64,000 bases of DNA from AV69 sp963742315 (GTDB lineage: Bacteria; Verrucomicrobiota; Verrucomicrobiia; Chthoniobacterales; UBA10450), in NCBI GenBank assembly GCA_963742315.1, contig CAVULE010000013.1, forward strand, positions 270,198-334,197, read 5' to 3'. A program made the position numbers and the translations under genes. Below, piece by piece: positions 1-9,665 of the stretch; the stretch's first letter is position 1; each line of letters begins with the position of its first letter. A model generated the notes under the pieces. The model saw only the letters and a list, made by a program, of their open reading frames with translations, ran no database searches and was not told the origin of the DNA.

Positions 1-2
1 CG

Positions 3-170
3 ACGGCCGATGACTACCTTGGCCGCGCGGAAGGGAAATGGGATGATGCGCGCCGTCGCGTCCGCGGTTTTCAGGACGACGGCGAGCAATACGTCCGCGA
101 GAACCCGACGAAAGCGGTCTTTGCCGCGCTCGGGATCGGTTTCGTGCTCGCTTTCATCTTTAGGCGCTAA
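3..170 (+). CDS. DUF883/ElaB-like protein, C-terminal part (5' cut by window edge)
   Basis: Reading from base 3, an open frame runs into the window and ends in TAA at 168-170. The visible 55 residues carry the segment DDGEQYVRENPTKAV, then a hydrophobic stretch (FAALGIGFVLAFIF) and a terminal RR. This amphipathic-then-one-helix ending is typical of the DUF883/ElaB-YqjD family, small inner-membrane proteins that tether ribosomes or respond to stress. The start lies outside the window, so length and regulation cannot be judged. Confidence 0.75.
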   Translation, partial: TADDYLGRAEGKWDDARRRVRGFQDDGEQYVRENPTKAVFAALGIGFVLAFIFRR

Positions 171-746
171 ACCCGTATAAGGACTGCGTGACTGCGAGGC
201 GCAATCCAGCAGGACATGCTGCTCCGCGTTGACCACGGTCACCGGAAAATTCCGAAATCGACTGGAATGCTTGTAAGTAGTAAGCACGAGAGCCGCCTCC
301 AATCAGTGATACCGGCGAGACGGACCCGATTTCTCAGAAAACAATTGGCGGCGAGGACCAACAACGCGAGGCTGCAATGAAACGAGCAGAGATTCGCGAG
401 ATCTTTGGCAACAAATTGATGCGTGAGATAACGCTGAAGTAACCTCCTTTCGAGCAATTCGGGTTAGCTGTCTCTTCGAGTTCATTTTGAGGGGCCGATT
501 TTTGGATTGGTACGAAACGGGCACCAGTTGATTTTTTTCTGGTTATTCATTGCCTCAACCTTATCAGCGTCCGACGACGAGGACGAGCACGAAGGAGGAG
601 GAGAACCGGACTCAAGCCGCCTCGCCTAAACTTGTGGGATAGGCATCGGACCGAAGAACCTTACTAATGGAGTGAGCGTGAGAGGATTCAGGGATACCTT
701 GCGAGGTTTCCAGAACGAGGCTGGCTCGACAATGGAAGATCGTGAG
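171..746. other. Intergenic stretch with a decayed cassette copy
   Basis: No convincing gene. Bases about 530-665 are a degenerate copy of the region between and including the ends of the four-helix-bundle and 4-TM genes found intact near 7.4-7.6 kb. The remainder, 171-530, shows nothing I can name. Confidence 0.5.
530..665 (-). pseudogene. Remnant of 4-TM protein C-terminus plus GAC-rich spacer
   Basis: The stretch resembles 7,440-7,555: the same CATTGCCTCAACCTT leader, the GACGAGGACGAGCACGAAGG spacer and, on the minus strand, the terminal residues FFGPMPIPQV followed by a stop. The intact paralogue at 7,529-8,041 ends FFGPMPAPEV. Nothing of the upstream part of that gene or of the four-helix-bundle body survives. 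It is a fossil of a dispersed two-gene cassette. Confidence 0.6.
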
Positions 747-1739
747 TCATTTCGCAGGTGGGAAGATAGTCTTCCAATCGTCCTTCATGCTGATCACGGT
801 CCAGCCGTCCTTTTTCGCCTCAGCCATCAGCGCGTCGGAGAAGGTGCCGATCTTCGACTCGGCGCCGTAGGCGAATTCACGCGCGCCGTCGTCGTGATGG
901 ACGAGCATCATCAACCGCGCGCCGCCCCCGGCCTGCGTCCACTCCAGCATCTGCTGATCGCCATCCGAGTTGCCGAACGCAGCGATGGGCCGGCGGCCGA
1001 TGTGCGAGTTGATGCCGATCGGTTTGCCCGTCTTATCATCGATGAAGTTCATCTCCGGCAACCGCATGAGGACGGGCTTGCCGTCGCGCATTTCATACTT
1101 CGTCTTGATGCTGCTGCCGACAACCTGCTCGGGTGGGACACCATAGACCTTCTCCGTCCACGGGCGCATGAACTCGATGCCGCCGCCTGAAACGATGAAA
1201 GTCTTGAAGCCGTTCGCGCGTAGGTAAGCGAGCAACTCAATCATCGGCTGATAAACGCATTCGGTGAGGGGACGTTTGAATTTTGGATGTTGCGCGGTGG
1301 CGATCCAATCACTCACGATCTTCTCGAATTCGTCGGTCGTCATACCCGAATGCGTCACGGCGATGATCTCGACGATCGCCTTTTCCCCTCCTGCCAGCGC
1401 GCCCTTCACGTCTCCTTTGAGCAGGGATGCGAATGGTTCCTTGGTTTTCCACTCAGGATGTTGCGGCGCGAGCATCTTCACGCGGTCGAGCGCGAAGAGT
1501 AATTGGAGATACAACGGCTGCTCACACCAGAGCGTGCCGTCGTTGTCGAATGTGGCGATGCGTTCGTTAGGCGGAACGAAGTCGGACGAGCCTTCTTTCG
1601 ACACCTTCTCGACAAAGGAAACGATCGCTTTCTTCGGCGCGGTGTCGTTCCACGAGGACAGCGGGTCCTGGGCTTGTGCGGTGATGAGGCCAGCGAGGAC
1701 AATCGCCAGCAGGGCAAACGTGCTGCGGATGGGTTTCAT
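747..1739 (-). CDS. Exported HAD-superfamily phosphatase (paralogue A)
   Basis: 330 residues. A signal peptide (residues 1-23, ending AQAQ) predicts export. HAD motif I is FDNDGT with nucleophile D65 and D67. Motif II is IVSGG, the motif III lysine lies around IKTKYEMRDGKP, and motif IV is FGNSDGDQQML. The layout suits a SerB-like HAD hydrolase acting on phosphate esters in the periplasm; the substrate is not readable. It is highly similar to the gene at 10,774-11,763 and less so to 5,910-6,908. No DosR-like box lies upstream, unlike paralogue B. The ATG at 1,739 opens directly on the signal peptide. Confidence 0.85.
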   Translation of the reverse strand: MKPIRSTFALLAIVLAGLITAQAQDPLSSWNDTAPKKAIVSFVEKVSKEGSSDFVPPNERIATFDNDGTLWCEQPLYLQLLFALDRVKMLAPQHPEWKTKEPFASLLKGDVKGALAGGEKAIVEIIAVTHSGMTTDEFEKIVSDWIATAQHPKFKRPLTECVYQPMIELLAYLRANGFKTFIVSGGGIEFMRPWTEKVYGVPPEQVVGSSIKTKYEMRDGKPVLMRLPEMNFIDDKTGKPIGINSHIGRRPIAAFGNSDGDQQMLEWTQAGGGARLMMLVHHDDGAREFAYGAESKIGTFSDALMAEAKKDGWTVISMKDDWKTIFPPAK

Positions 1740-1992
1740 AGTTTGGGATTAGGGATGGGACCAACCGCGGATTACGCGGGTAACGCTGATGGGGAGGAGG
1801 CTGAGAAGAGTGACCAATAATGAATGACGAAGAACGAAGAAATCAACGGTGGTTCCAATTGTGAAGTTTAGGTCAGAATCTAAGTGGCTGATTAGTTGAG
1901 TCACGTCCCCGGCGGCGCACACCAGGCGGGCGAGGCGTAGGTCTGGTCTAGGTGTTGACTAGGAAGATTCCCACAGGTGCACTCCCGAGGCC

Positions 1993-2012
1993 TATTGGAC
2001 TTAAGTCGTACC
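1993..2012. promoter_or_regulatory. DosR-like box (LssY_C gene)
   Basis: TATTGGACTTAAGTCGTACC: the left half GGACT is perfect and the right half AGTCG has one mismatch. It lies 8 bp before the ATG at 2,021. A later in-frame GTG at 2,060 would give the spacing seen at other boxes. Confidence 0.7.
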
Positions 2013-2020
2013 AATCATCC

Positions 2021-2806
2021 ATGGGCGTTGGCGGCGAACCGTGGTTTGTTAGTCGAGCTGTGCCTGCTTCGAACACACAAAAAAAGCGATTGTTCCCGGC
2101 CTGGGCGCGAATCGCGCTCGGCATCGCCCTCGCTTATTTGGCAGTGGCTTACCTGATTCTTCCGCGCCTTTGGAAGCGCGATGAAATGCGACATGCCGTG
2201 TTCGATGACAGCCCTCGCGTGACGCAGACGGCAAGCGATATCCCAGGTGATCCACTCAACATTGCGCTCGTCGGAACCGAGGAGGAAGTCATCCACGCGA
2301 TGACCGCGGCGCGATGGGATCCAGCCGACGCCCTGACCTTCCGCGACAGCGTTCGAATCGTTGTTGATACCGTTTTGAGGAAACCGGACGACCAGGCTCC
2401 GGTCAGTAATCTCTATCTTTTCGGCCGGAAAGAAGATCTGGCCTTTGAAAAACCTGTTGGCAACAGTCCAAAGCAGCGCCATCACGTTCGCTTCTGGAAG
2501 ATAGCCAGGAGGTATGATGATCGTCCGGCTTGGATTGGTTCGGCGGCTTACGACATCGGAGTTGAGTTCAGTCGCACGACCGGCCAGGTGACGCATCACA
2601 TTTCACCGGATGTTGACGCCGAGAGGAATTTGCTCGTTGCCGATTTAACGAAAGCGATTGCAGCGCAGGTCGAGTGGTTCGATAAATTTCACACTCAATT
2701 AGAGGGTCGAAACGGAGGCGGCGATCCGTGGCGAACCGATGGCCGCCTGGCCATTGTCATTCTGCCAGCAGCGCAAGCTCCGAGCATCGTGGTCCCGACG
2801 CCCTAA
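2021..2806 (+). CDS. LssY C-terminal domain protein, membrane anchored
   Basis: About 261 residues from ATG 2,021. One N-terminal membrane segment (WARIALGIALAYLAVAYLIL) is followed by a soluble domain running GDPLNIALVGTEEEVI through SAAYDIGVEFS to TGQVTHHISPDVDAERNL. That pattern is characteristic of the LssY_C family, often found fused to or beside PAP2/DedA membrane proteins; here it stands alone. A DosR-like box lies just before the start. GTG at 2,060 is an alternative start that leaves the membrane segment intact. Function unknown, probably envelope-related. Confidence 0.75.
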   Translation: MGVGGEPWFVSRAVPASNTQKKRLFPAWARIALGIALAYLAVAYLILPRLWKRDEMRHAVFDDSPRVTQTASDIPGDPLNIALVGTEEEVIHAMTAARWDPADALTFRDSVRIVVDTVLRKPDDQAPVSNLYLFGRKEDLAFEKPVGNSPKQRHHVRFWKIARRYDDRPAWIGSAAYDIGVEFSRTTGQVTHHISPDVDAERNLLVADLTKAIAAQVEWFDKFHTQLEGRNGGGDPWRTDGRLAIVILPAAQAPSIVVPTP

Positions 2807-2936
2807 ACAGTCACATACAGGCATCAACGCCAATGGTGTGTGCTTCTTGCTCAGTAATTGCAGCGTTCGGTTCGGCAGCCAATGCCCAACCACTGAGAAT
2901 GATCATGGCAAGAGTGAGATTGCAGACTCCTGTTCG

Positions 2937-4659
2937 TCACTTCGAATCAAGCTGAAACGCACCATCCCAATTCGAGCTGGGAGGCCGCTCGCGAAAGTGA
3001 GCGATGCGTTCCATCAGAACTTTGGAAGGCCCGTCGCCGGCCTGAATTTCGAGGCAACTCTGCAATTCCTTTTCCGCTAAATTCCAATCCTGTCTGCGAT
3101 ACGCTGACAAGGCCACGGCAAACCGCTCGGAGAGCTGCTGCGTCGCCTCGACTTCACCAACAGCGAGACCGAGCAACTCGAAAACTTTACTTGACTCAGT
3201 CTTTCCCTTGACGACCAACGCATCAACTTCGCGAAAGAGAAAATCTTTCCCGGCCGCACGAGCCGTCGCCTCGGAAGCGAGAATCTGCGTGCCGTAAATC
3301 CGATTCACGCTCTCCAGTCGCGACGCAAGATTGACGGTGTCGCCCATCACGGTGTAGCTGCGCGTGTTTTCCGAACCGATGTTGCCGACGATGACTTCAC
3401 CAGTGCTGAGCCCAATTCGCAAATCGATCTTCGGCAGGTTTTTCCGCAACCCGGTCAAATCGGGAAGCTCCGTTTGAAACGCGTCGAGCGCTTTCAACTG
3501 CGCGAGCGCCGCGCGACAGGCCAGCACTGCGTGTTCGGCTTCTCCTGTAAAGGGCGGTCCCCAGAAAGCCATAATGGCGTCGCCCATAAATTTATCGATG
3601 ACGCCACCGTTCTTCTGAATTGTGTCAGATTGCAAAGCGAAGTGACGATTCAGCACGTTGACCATGCCAGCCGGCGTGAGCTGCTCACTGAGATCGGTGA
3701 ATCCAACGAGGTCGCTGAACGCGATCGTCATTTCGCACCGCTTGCCTGTTTCGTCAGCGCCCGGCTGGAGAATAACGCGGTCCAGCACGCGCGGGTCGAT
3801 GTATTTGCCGAAAGTGCGTTTGATATCATCCTTGGCTCGCAACTCCCGGATGAAAAAGTTGAACGATTGCGTCAACTTGCCGACCTCGTCGCTGGATTGG
3901 ATCGGCAATTGCACGGTCAGATCGCCTTGTTCGACTGTTTTAATTCCGGTAATGAGCGAACGAACTGGCCCAACCAGCCGGCGCGTGATGAGTGCGGACA
4001 GCGTCAGGCCGAGCAGTACCTGAGGTCGCGGTGGCGGCGACGCTGATCCAGGCGACCGCTTTCTGGCGCTCCGTCGCATCATGCATCGTTTCACTGACAA
4101 AAGTTTGGGTCAAATGCTGAATTCGCGCCCTCTGATCCTGCACGCGCCGCTGCGTTTCATTCAGCAAATCGAGTAAATCATTCGCGCGGTCGTGCTGGCC
4201 CGCGACCTGGAGATCGAGGACCTGGCGCTGACGCGCAGTGATGATCGCGTAGTTGGCTTCAATCTGATCGATCGTGCTGCGAACTTCCGCCAGAGTCTCC
4301 CGATCCCGATCAAATTCGGCGGGCGCACTTGCCAGCTCATGGGCGTGCGCGATCTCCGCCGTGATTTTGTCGCTGAAGAGAGCGTAATTGGTGGTGGCCT
4401 CTTTGATGATGTCTTCGTTGGGCTTCGCGCTGTTCAGCGTTCCAAACCAGCGTTCAAAGGCCAGACGCCGGCGCAAACCGTACTCATCGAGATTAGCTGC
4501 GGAATTGGTGAGCGGCTGATATCGGCCAACGATTGCCTTCAGCTGAACGTTTAAACGTGTGACCTGCCAGAGCAGAAACGCGCTGAGAGCGATCGTCAGG
4601 CAAAGAAGCAGAACGGCCAGCCCGAAGATTTTCGTGGCAATCGTAGATTTCAGGGCCAT
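2937..4659 (-). pseudogene. Membrane-bound class III adenylate/guanylate cyclase with HAMP, one frameshift
   Basis: The first part, from ATG 4,659, has an N-terminal membrane helix, a four-helix-type periplasmic sensor region and a second membrane segment (VAWISVAATAT). Near 4,020 the frame changes, and the second part continues with the rest of that helix (LLGLTLSALI), a HAMP domain (RRLVGPVRSLITGIKTVEQG) and a class III cyclase domain. The cyclase keeps IAFSDLVGFTDLSEQ, a GGVIDKFMGDAIMAFWG metal segment and YTVMGDTVNLASRLES. All catalytic segments are present, so a single-base indel (real or sequencing) is the only visible defect. Product would be cAMP or cGMP. It converges with the LssY_C gene. 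Confidence 0.8.
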
Positions 4660-5014
4660 GGGAGTCTAATCGTCGGACTCATCGAGGAAACAAGGCATCA
4701 AGTGTCGCTGCCTTCATTCGCTCTCTTGCGAACCTCACCGCTATCAAATTCTCTACGCTTCACCGACAACACTCTATAAGACATAATTTCCCTGGTTGAA
4801 TTTTAACCTTGGGTTACCTCGCCCGGGCGGAGGATTTTGAAACCCGGCGCGCTTTGCGTCGTAGGACCCACCGGTTGATCGGTGAAGACGAGGGGTTGTG
4901 CCGGGAATGACGACGAGCGCACTCCAACAATAAATTGATCTTCGTAGCTTTTGCCTCCTGTGCTTTCGCGTTTCGTTTACTTCTTTGTGCTGCAGGCAAG
5001 TCCAGACCGCGTTT
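4660..5014. other. Intergenic, nothing recognised
   Basis: 355 bp between the cyclase start and the DUF4239 stop. A 61-codon minus frame (4,814-4,999) is basic and low in complexity, with no family signature. I see no box and no clear terminator. Confidence 0.4.
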
Positions 5015-5920
5015 TCATGGCTGGCTTCGTTGCAAGGATTGTTTGAGATCGAGCAAGGGCTGTTCGCTGATGGCGATCAAGCCTTGGCGTGGACGGTCGA
5101 AATCGGCGATGAGGGTAATGACGACGGCGATGAGTAATGGCAGCGTCATGGCGGAAAAACCGGTGCGCTCCCCGCTGGCGCCGGCGCCGTAGCCGCTCGC
5201 GAAACAACCGGTGCCGGCCACGATCACGAGAAGCAACCACACCGCACCGGGCACACGCGCGCGCAGCGCGTTCAAGCGAGTGGCATCGAGGTCGATCGTT
5301 TCGTTGAGCGCGTTGATGAATGTCGCAGTCATCGGCGAGGGTGCTTCCTTACTGGCGGCGACCGTGTGCTGCCAAAGTTCGCGCTGCAATCTGGCCGCCT
5401 CATCTTCGGCCGCGGCGATTTTGCTGTGGTTGCTACCAGCGCTATCGAAACTGAGCCGCGCATCAGTGTAGCGGCGCAGTAAATCCTCCACCGCTTTTGC
5501 GTGCGCCTCCGGCAGGAACGATGCACGAAGGTAGGTTGTGCCAATGGCGTTGGCTTCTTTCACGACAAGGTCGCGACGCGTTTCGTATCGTCCCACGGCG
5601 ATCGAAAATGTGAAACCGAGCAGCAACGCGAGCATCCCCAGGACCGCGCCCTGAATGCCGCCGATCTGACCTTTACGCGGTTCGTCTTTCGCTACAAACA
5701 GCCGTAGCCCGGAGCGGAATCCAACTTCGCCGAGCGCGAGCAACAACACTCCGACGACGATGAGGATTAGCCATTGGTTTCGGAAAATGGAGGGTAGAAT
5801 TTCGTCCAGAATGTTCACGTTCGGTTCATTCTGAAGTAAAGTTTGGATACCAGCGAGTTTCCTTTTGCTGGTTGTTTTGTCTGGGTGTGGTGGCGAGGTT
5901 GAGTCTTGGCTATTGCTCAA
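5015..5920 (-). CDS. Bestrophin-like DUF4239 membrane protein
   Basis: 301 residues from a TTG start at 5,920, overlapping the end of the HAD gene by 11 bp, which suggests translational coupling. Membrane segments lie at WLILIVVGVLLLALG, GAVLGMLALLLGFTFSIAV, GAVWLLLVIVAG and AMTLPLLIAVVITLIADFD. The RYETRRDLVVKEANAIGTTYLR stretch is the hallmark of the DUF4239/bestrophin-like family, proposed to be ion channels. It follows HAD paralogue B and probably shares its box-controlled promoter. Confidence 0.8.
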   Translation of the reverse strand: MSNSQDSTSPPHPDKTTSKRKLAGIQTLLQNEPNVNILDEILPSIFRNQWLILIVVGVLLLALGEVGFRSGLRLFVAKDEPRKGQIGGIQGAVLGMLALLLGFTFSIAVGRYETRRDLVVKEANAIGTTYLRASFLPEAHAKAVEDLLRRYTDARLSFDSAGSNHSKIAAAEDEAARLQRELWQHTVAASKEAPSPMTATFINALNETIDLDATRLNALRARVPGAVWLLLVIVAGTGCFASGYGAGASGERTGFSAMTLPLLIAVVITLIADFDRPRQGLIAISEQPLLDLKQSLQRSQP

Positions 5921-6908
5921 AGGCGAAGATCTTTTTCCAATCCTCCTTCATGCTGATCACAGTCCAGCCGTTCTTCTTCGCTTCATCGTAAAGGGCCTGT
6001 GTGAAAATGCCGCCCCTGGTATCCGGTAAGCCTTGCGCCGGGCCGTAGGCATATTCGCGCGCCGCGTCATCGTGCAGCACGAGCATGGCAAGCCGGCCGG
6101 GGTCGTCGCCCTTGGTGTATTCGAGCATTTGTTGATCGCCCGTCGAGTTGCCGAAAGCGGCGACCGGGCGACGGCCGATCATGAGGTGAATGGCTTCGGC
6201 CTTGCCTTCCTTTTCATCCTGGAGCAATAGCTTGGGCTCTTTCGTTAGAATCGACTTGCCCTTCTTGCTGTACCCGTAAGTTGTTGCACCCATCGAGCCG
6301 ACAACTTGCTCGGGCGGAATGCCGTAAGTCTGCTCGGCATAAACGCGGACGAAATCCTGGCCGCTCCCGGTGACGATGTACGTCTTGTAGCCGTTCTCTC
6401 GAAGGTACTTCAAAACTTCCTGCATCGGTTGGTAGGCGAGTTCCGTGTACGGTTTCTTCCACCTCTGGTCGGTGGCGGTGGCGAGCCACTCCTTCACCTG
6501 GTTCTGAAACTGTTTCGTCGTCATGCCGGAGAGCGTGGCGGCGGCGATCTTTTCCATGTCGGCCTCCGTCAACTTGGCAAGCGCCGCGCGGTCGCCGGAC
6601 AAGATCGTCTTGAACGGCTCGGTGTTCTTCATCTCGGGCTTCTCTTTTGCGAGCACACCGACTCGATCGAAGCAATAAATCGCCTGCGCGGGCATTGGCT
6701 TCTCGACCCAGAGCGTGCCATCCATGTCGAAAGTCGCGATGCGTTCTTCGGGCGCGACAAAGTTGGCGCCGCCGGTTTCAGTGCTGCCGCGGACAAAATC
6801 GATGATGGCCTGTTTGGCCGTGCCATCGTTCCACGACGGGAGCGGATCCTGGGCATGAGCGTATGCCGCGCCCAAAAGGAGCGCCAAAGTGGCGATGACT
6901 TGTCTCAT
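5910..6908 (-). CDS. Exported HAD-superfamily phosphatase (paralogue B)
   Basis: 332 residues with a signal peptide ending AHAQ at residue 20. Motif I is FDMDGT (D61, D63), motif II is IVTGSG and motif IV is FGNSTGDQQML. It is the most divergent of the three HAD copies. The product should be a periplasmic phosphoester hydrolase. A perfect DosR-like box lies 42 bp upstream of the ATG, and the DUF4239 gene overlaps its 3' end. Regulation by the box-binding factor is inferred. Confidence 0.85.
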   Translation of the reverse strand: MRQVIATLALLLGAAYAHAQDPLPSWNDGTAKQAIIDFVRGSTETGGANFVAPEERIATFDMDGTLWVEKPMPAQAIYCFDRVGVLAKEKPEMKNTEPFKTILSGDRAALAKLTEADMEKIAAATLSGMTTKQFQNQVKEWLATATDQRWKKPYTELAYQPMQEVLKYLRENGYKTYIVTGSGQDFVRVYAEQTYGIPPEQVVGSMGATTYGYSKKGKSILTKEPKLLLQDEKEGKAEAIHLMIGRRPVAAFGNSTGDQQMLEYTKGDDPGRLAMLVLHDDAAREYAYGPAQGLPDTRGGIFTQALYDEAKKNGWTVISMKEDWKKIFAFEQ

Positions 6909-6949
6909 GTGATCGCCACCAACCGTACGGACTCAACACGGTTTCCTCC

Positions 6950-6969
6950 TATTGGACCTTGGTCCCATA
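6950..6969. promoter_or_regulatory. DosR-like box (HAD B - DUF4239 operon)
   Basis: TATTGGACCTTGGTCCCATA; perfect GGACC/GGTCC dyad around TT. Ends 42 bp before the minus-strand ATG at 6,908. Confidence 0.85.
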
Positions 6970-6983
6970 GGGATAGTGAACAG

Positions 6984-7584
6984 GGACGTGTGACGAGCGA
7001 TCTAATTCTCCCTCTCTATTCGTCCTCGTGATCGTTCTCGTTCTCGTCCCTCGGCTCCTCATCTTCGCGAGCACGATAGGAATCGAAGCGCTCGACCAGC
7101 TTCGTCAGCATGCCGACAGTTCTAAACAACAACCTTTTGCCTTCAATGACCCGCTCGATCGTCGCGAGCTTCCGGGCAACGAGCGCGTCCAGACACGCCG
7201 CGCATTCTACGGCTGAACCGCGCGCGTCATCGAAAAATTTGGCACGCTGCTTTCCCTGGCGTTTGCCGTTACCTTCAGCGGTGTTGAGCAACGAGGAGAG
7301 ACTTGCCCGATCTAGCTGATCGCAAACTTCGCGATACAAACCCTCTCCGGCCGCGCGGATCTCCGACAAGAGAACCGACGACCATGCGATAAAGGACAGC
7401 TCCACTTGATAAACATCGAGCTTCTCGTGGTCGAAGATGGGTTGGTCATTCATTGCCTCAACCTTGTCATTGTCCGACGACGAGGACGAGCACGAAGGAC
7501 GAGGAGAACCGGACCCAAGCCGCCTCGCTCAAACTTCCGGGGCCGGCATCGGACCGAAGAATATCCGCAGGGCCTTTTCTCTCC
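6984..7584. repeat. 600-bp dispersed repeat, copy 1
   Basis: Near-identical to 16,347-16,947; only scattered substitutions are visible. It spans the whole four-helix-bundle gene, the GAC-rich spacer and the last ~55 bp of the upstream 4-TM gene. Outside these limits the similarity falls sharply or ends. Confidence 0.85.
7016..7453 (-). CDS. Four-helix-bundle (S23/IVS-type) protein, copy 1
   Basis: 145 residues, MNDQPIFDHEKLDVYQVELSF onward. The DHEKLDVYQ start and the DQLDRASLSSLLNTAEGNGK core are classic for the 23S-rRNA-intervening-sequence / four helix bundle family (PF05635), which also contains the Avd accessory proteins. The C-terminus is an acidic tail (REDEEPRDENENDHEDE) encoded by the GAC-rich end of the element. 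No rRNA is nearby. It follows the 4-TM gene in the same direction. Nearly identical to 16,379-16,816; a third, diverged copy is at 50,195. Confidence 0.85.
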   Translation of the reverse strand: MNDQPIFDHEKLDVYQVELSFIAWSSVLLSEIRAAGEGLYREVCDQLDRASLSSLLNTAEGNGKRQGKQRAKFFDDARGSAVECAACLDALVARKLATIERVIEGKRLLFRTVGMLTKLVERFDSYRAREDEEPRDENENDHEDE

Positions 7585-8041
7585 CAATCACGCGCACCAG
7601 CTCGTGCATCATGCAGTACATGGCGATGAGGACTAGCAAAATGATCTGGATCGCCCAGAAGTGCGGCCAGATGATGAGCGAAAGTAACTTTTCGTTACCG
7701 GCGACAAAGCTGCCGGTTTCCCGCCAAAAATCGATCAAGCGTTCGAGGTAATGAATGATCGCCGATATCACTAAATAGATAAGAGTTTTCCAGGCGACGT
7801 TGTAGATCAGCGGTTTGTTAGGAAAACGGTTGATCAACGGGAGCATGTCCGCAAGCAACACCGCCTTGCCGAGAATGAGGGCGGCAACGGCGATCTTAAT
7901 TGTGGAGGATGGCGCGATTCCGGTTCCCTTTAGCATCAACACGCGAACAAACGCGACAATGTGCAGGGCGACGAAAAAGTAGATCGTCGGCGGGAGCAGC
8001 TTGAAGAACTCTTCCTTCAGTTTGGCGGATACTTTACTCAT
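7529..8041 (-). CDS. Four-TM membrane protein of unknown function
   Basis: 170 residues with four hydrophobic segments: IYFFVALHIVAFVRVLML, IKIAVAALILGKAVLLADML, TLIYLVISAIIHYLERLI and WAIQIILLVLIAMYCMMHELV. It ends FFGPMPAPEV. I recognise no named family. It sits directly upstream of the four-helix-bundle gene; the same pair recurs as a deleted copy at 16,892-17,156 and as a fossil near 530-665, so the two genes travel together. Confidence 0.65.
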   Translation of the reverse strand: MSKVSAKLKEEFFKLLPPTIYFFVALHIVAFVRVLMLKGTGIAPSSTIKIAVAALILGKAVLLADMLPLINRFPNKPLIYNVAWKTLIYLVISAIIHYLERLIDFWRETGSFVAGNEKLLSLIIWPHFWAIQIILLVLIAMYCMMHELVRVIGREKALRIFFGPMPAPEV

Positions 8042-8049
8042 GGAGTTAA

Positions 8050-8105
8050 ATTGCGATGAGTCTCGTCGGTTTCATGATTCTTGTTCTCGCATCTGGTTAG
8101 CTGCG
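8050..8105 (-). pseudogene. Leader and first codons of a lost HAD paralogue
   Basis: On the minus strand the leader GCATCTGGTT... CAAGAATC and the codons MKPTRLIAI match the leader and start of the HAD gene at 11,763 (MKPARIIVF). A stop follows at once. This is what remains after deletion of a further HAD copy. Confidence 0.45.
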
Positions 8106-8129
8106 CGCTTCACAGTCGAGGAGCTGCGG

Positions 8130-9560
8130 TTATTTCACTTTCTCGACCACCACTTTCAGTCTCCCAGCTTTCACCGCCTTGGTGAGGACCTTATGGTCGC
8201 GTTCGCTTTGGTCCGCATAGGCGACGGAGAAGTCGGCGATGGCTCGGTCGAATTTGTCGCTCTTGCCTAGATAGCCGCTGATCGTTGCCGGCTCACCGCC
8301 GCGAGCGTGCGCACGGGCGAGGGTCCATCCGCACAACCCGGCGTACTGCATCATGGTCGTGCGATTGAAGACTTCAACCAGCATCTTGATTTTCATGTCT
8401 TTGAGTTGTCGGATGTAGAAATGATTGCCGGCCGGCCCGACCGACCATCCCAGGAATAGGTCGCTGGCCGATTGCATCAGCCGTGCGCCATTGACCACTC
8501 GTTGGCCGTGATTGGGATAGATGCTTTTGCCAGCGTATGCCTCCAACACAGAAGGGCCTGCCTGCTTGATCTGAAGGAAAAGCGCGTCCGCTTCGCTGGC
8601 CAGGAGGAGCACGATTCCACACCAGGTGCCGACACTTCCGACACCCACAACCTTGATCGCGACGTCGCCTATCTCGTAATGATCCAGGAGAAGCCGACGA
8701 TCTTCCTCCATCGTGTTGCGGTAGACCTCAAAGGCAGTCTTGGCGTCGGTGTGCCATTTCGCGTCCCGTTCCCGCCAATGAAAAATGAGCGGAGGGTTAT
8801 CTTTGATCTTCGGCAAGCGGCCGACGACTTCTGCGAGCTTGGGAAAATCATGCTCAACCACGCTGGTATGGCGCGCTGCGGCCAGTCGTTGCCTGATACG
8901 CGAGCGAGTTTGCTTGTCCTGGATCCTGGGGAGCAGGTCTTCCATGTCGATGTGCGCGTACCAGAGATCGAGCACGCGCATCTTGCTAAACTCCGCCATT
9001 CGCTCCCGGTAGGATCGAACGCAGGCCGCGGCTGCATCCCAGGCAAAGCTTTTACTGAAGCCGTTGTCTCGACAAGCGAGAACAAAGCTGGCAGCCAGGC
9101 GCTTCACGTCCCACTCCCAGGGTGCGGGGAGCGTTTCATCCAGATCGTTGATGTCAAAAATGATCCGTCTCTCGGGAGTGGCGAACGCGCCGAAGTTGAG
9201 AAGATGACAATCGCCGCAAGCCTGCACGCGCAGTCCGGTCGCCGGCGTGTTGCTCAGATCGGCGGCCATGTTCAGCGCCGCACCTCGGTAGAAAGTAAAC
9301 GGCGTTTGCAGCATTCGTCCGTGCCGGATGGGAACAAGCTGCGGGATACGTCCCTTGTCCGATTCCTGCACAAGCGTCAAGGGATCGGGCCGGTTGTTCG
9401 GCGGGTTCCAATCCGCGTGAGATTCTCGTGGGCATTTGTCACGCAGCCGCTTGCCTGCGGCACGCAGTTCGGCCAGCGACGGGCGGGACAGGAAGGAGCT
9501 CTTAGTTACCGATGAAGATCGCCGAGACCTGGTATTGGATGACTTGTGACGCGTGGCCAT
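8130..9560 (-). CDS. DUF2252 family protein
   Basis: 476 residues from ATG 9,560 (MATRHKSS). Family signatures: RIPQLVPIRHGRMLQTPFTF, then YRGAALNMAADL, VQACGDCHLLNFGAF and FDINDLDETLPAPWEWDVKR, with VGVGSVGTWCG and GWTLARAHARGG downstream. DUF2252 has a kinase-like (APH-type) fold, but substrate and role are undefined. Cytoplasmic: no signal peptide or membrane segment. The N-terminal ~35 residues are Ser/Arg-rich and probably disordered. No box upstream. Confidence 0.85.
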   Translation of the reverse strand: MATRHKSSNTRSRRSSSVTKSSFLSRPSLAELRAAGKRLRDKCPRESHADWNPPNNRPDPLTLVQESDKGRIPQLVPIRHGRMLQTPFTFYRGAALNMAADLSNTPATGLRVQACGDCHLLNFGAFATPERRIIFDINDLDETLPAPWEWDVKRLAASFVLACRDNGFSKSFAWDAAAACVRSYRERMAEFSKMRVLDLWYAHIDMEDLLPRIQDKQTRSRIRQRLAAARHTSVVEHDFPKLAEVVGRLPKIKDNPPLIFHWRERDAKWHTDAKTAFEVYRNTMEEDRRLLLDHYEIGDVAIKVVGVGSVGTWCGIVLLLASEADALFLQIKQAGPSVLEAYAGKSIYPNHGQRVVNGARLMQSASDLFLGWSVGPAGNHFYIRQLKDMKIKMLVEVFNRTTMMQYAGLCGWTLARAHARGGEPATISGYLGKSDKFDRAIADFSVAYADQSERDHKVLTKAVKAGRLKVVVEKVK

Positions 9561-9665
9561 ATCGATGTTGACCCTGTGGGATTGAACAAGACGTAGCAGA
9601 GGTAACAGAGTTGTCACATCTCACTCGTTGTCCCTCTCCCCCTGTTGAATTCTGATAGCTGATTG

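Noticed and set aside
672..1190. Long plus-strand open frame opposite HAD paralogue A
   Set aside because: Shadow of the real minus-strand gene, whose motifs and signal peptide are clear.
4814..4999. 61-codon basic frame after the DUF4239 gene
   Set aside because: Low complexity, no conservation signal visible, no ribosome site.
7477..7512. GAC/GTC-rich tract as a CRISPR or microsatellite array
   Set aside because: No regular repeat/spacer structure; it is the end of the four-helix-bundle cassette.
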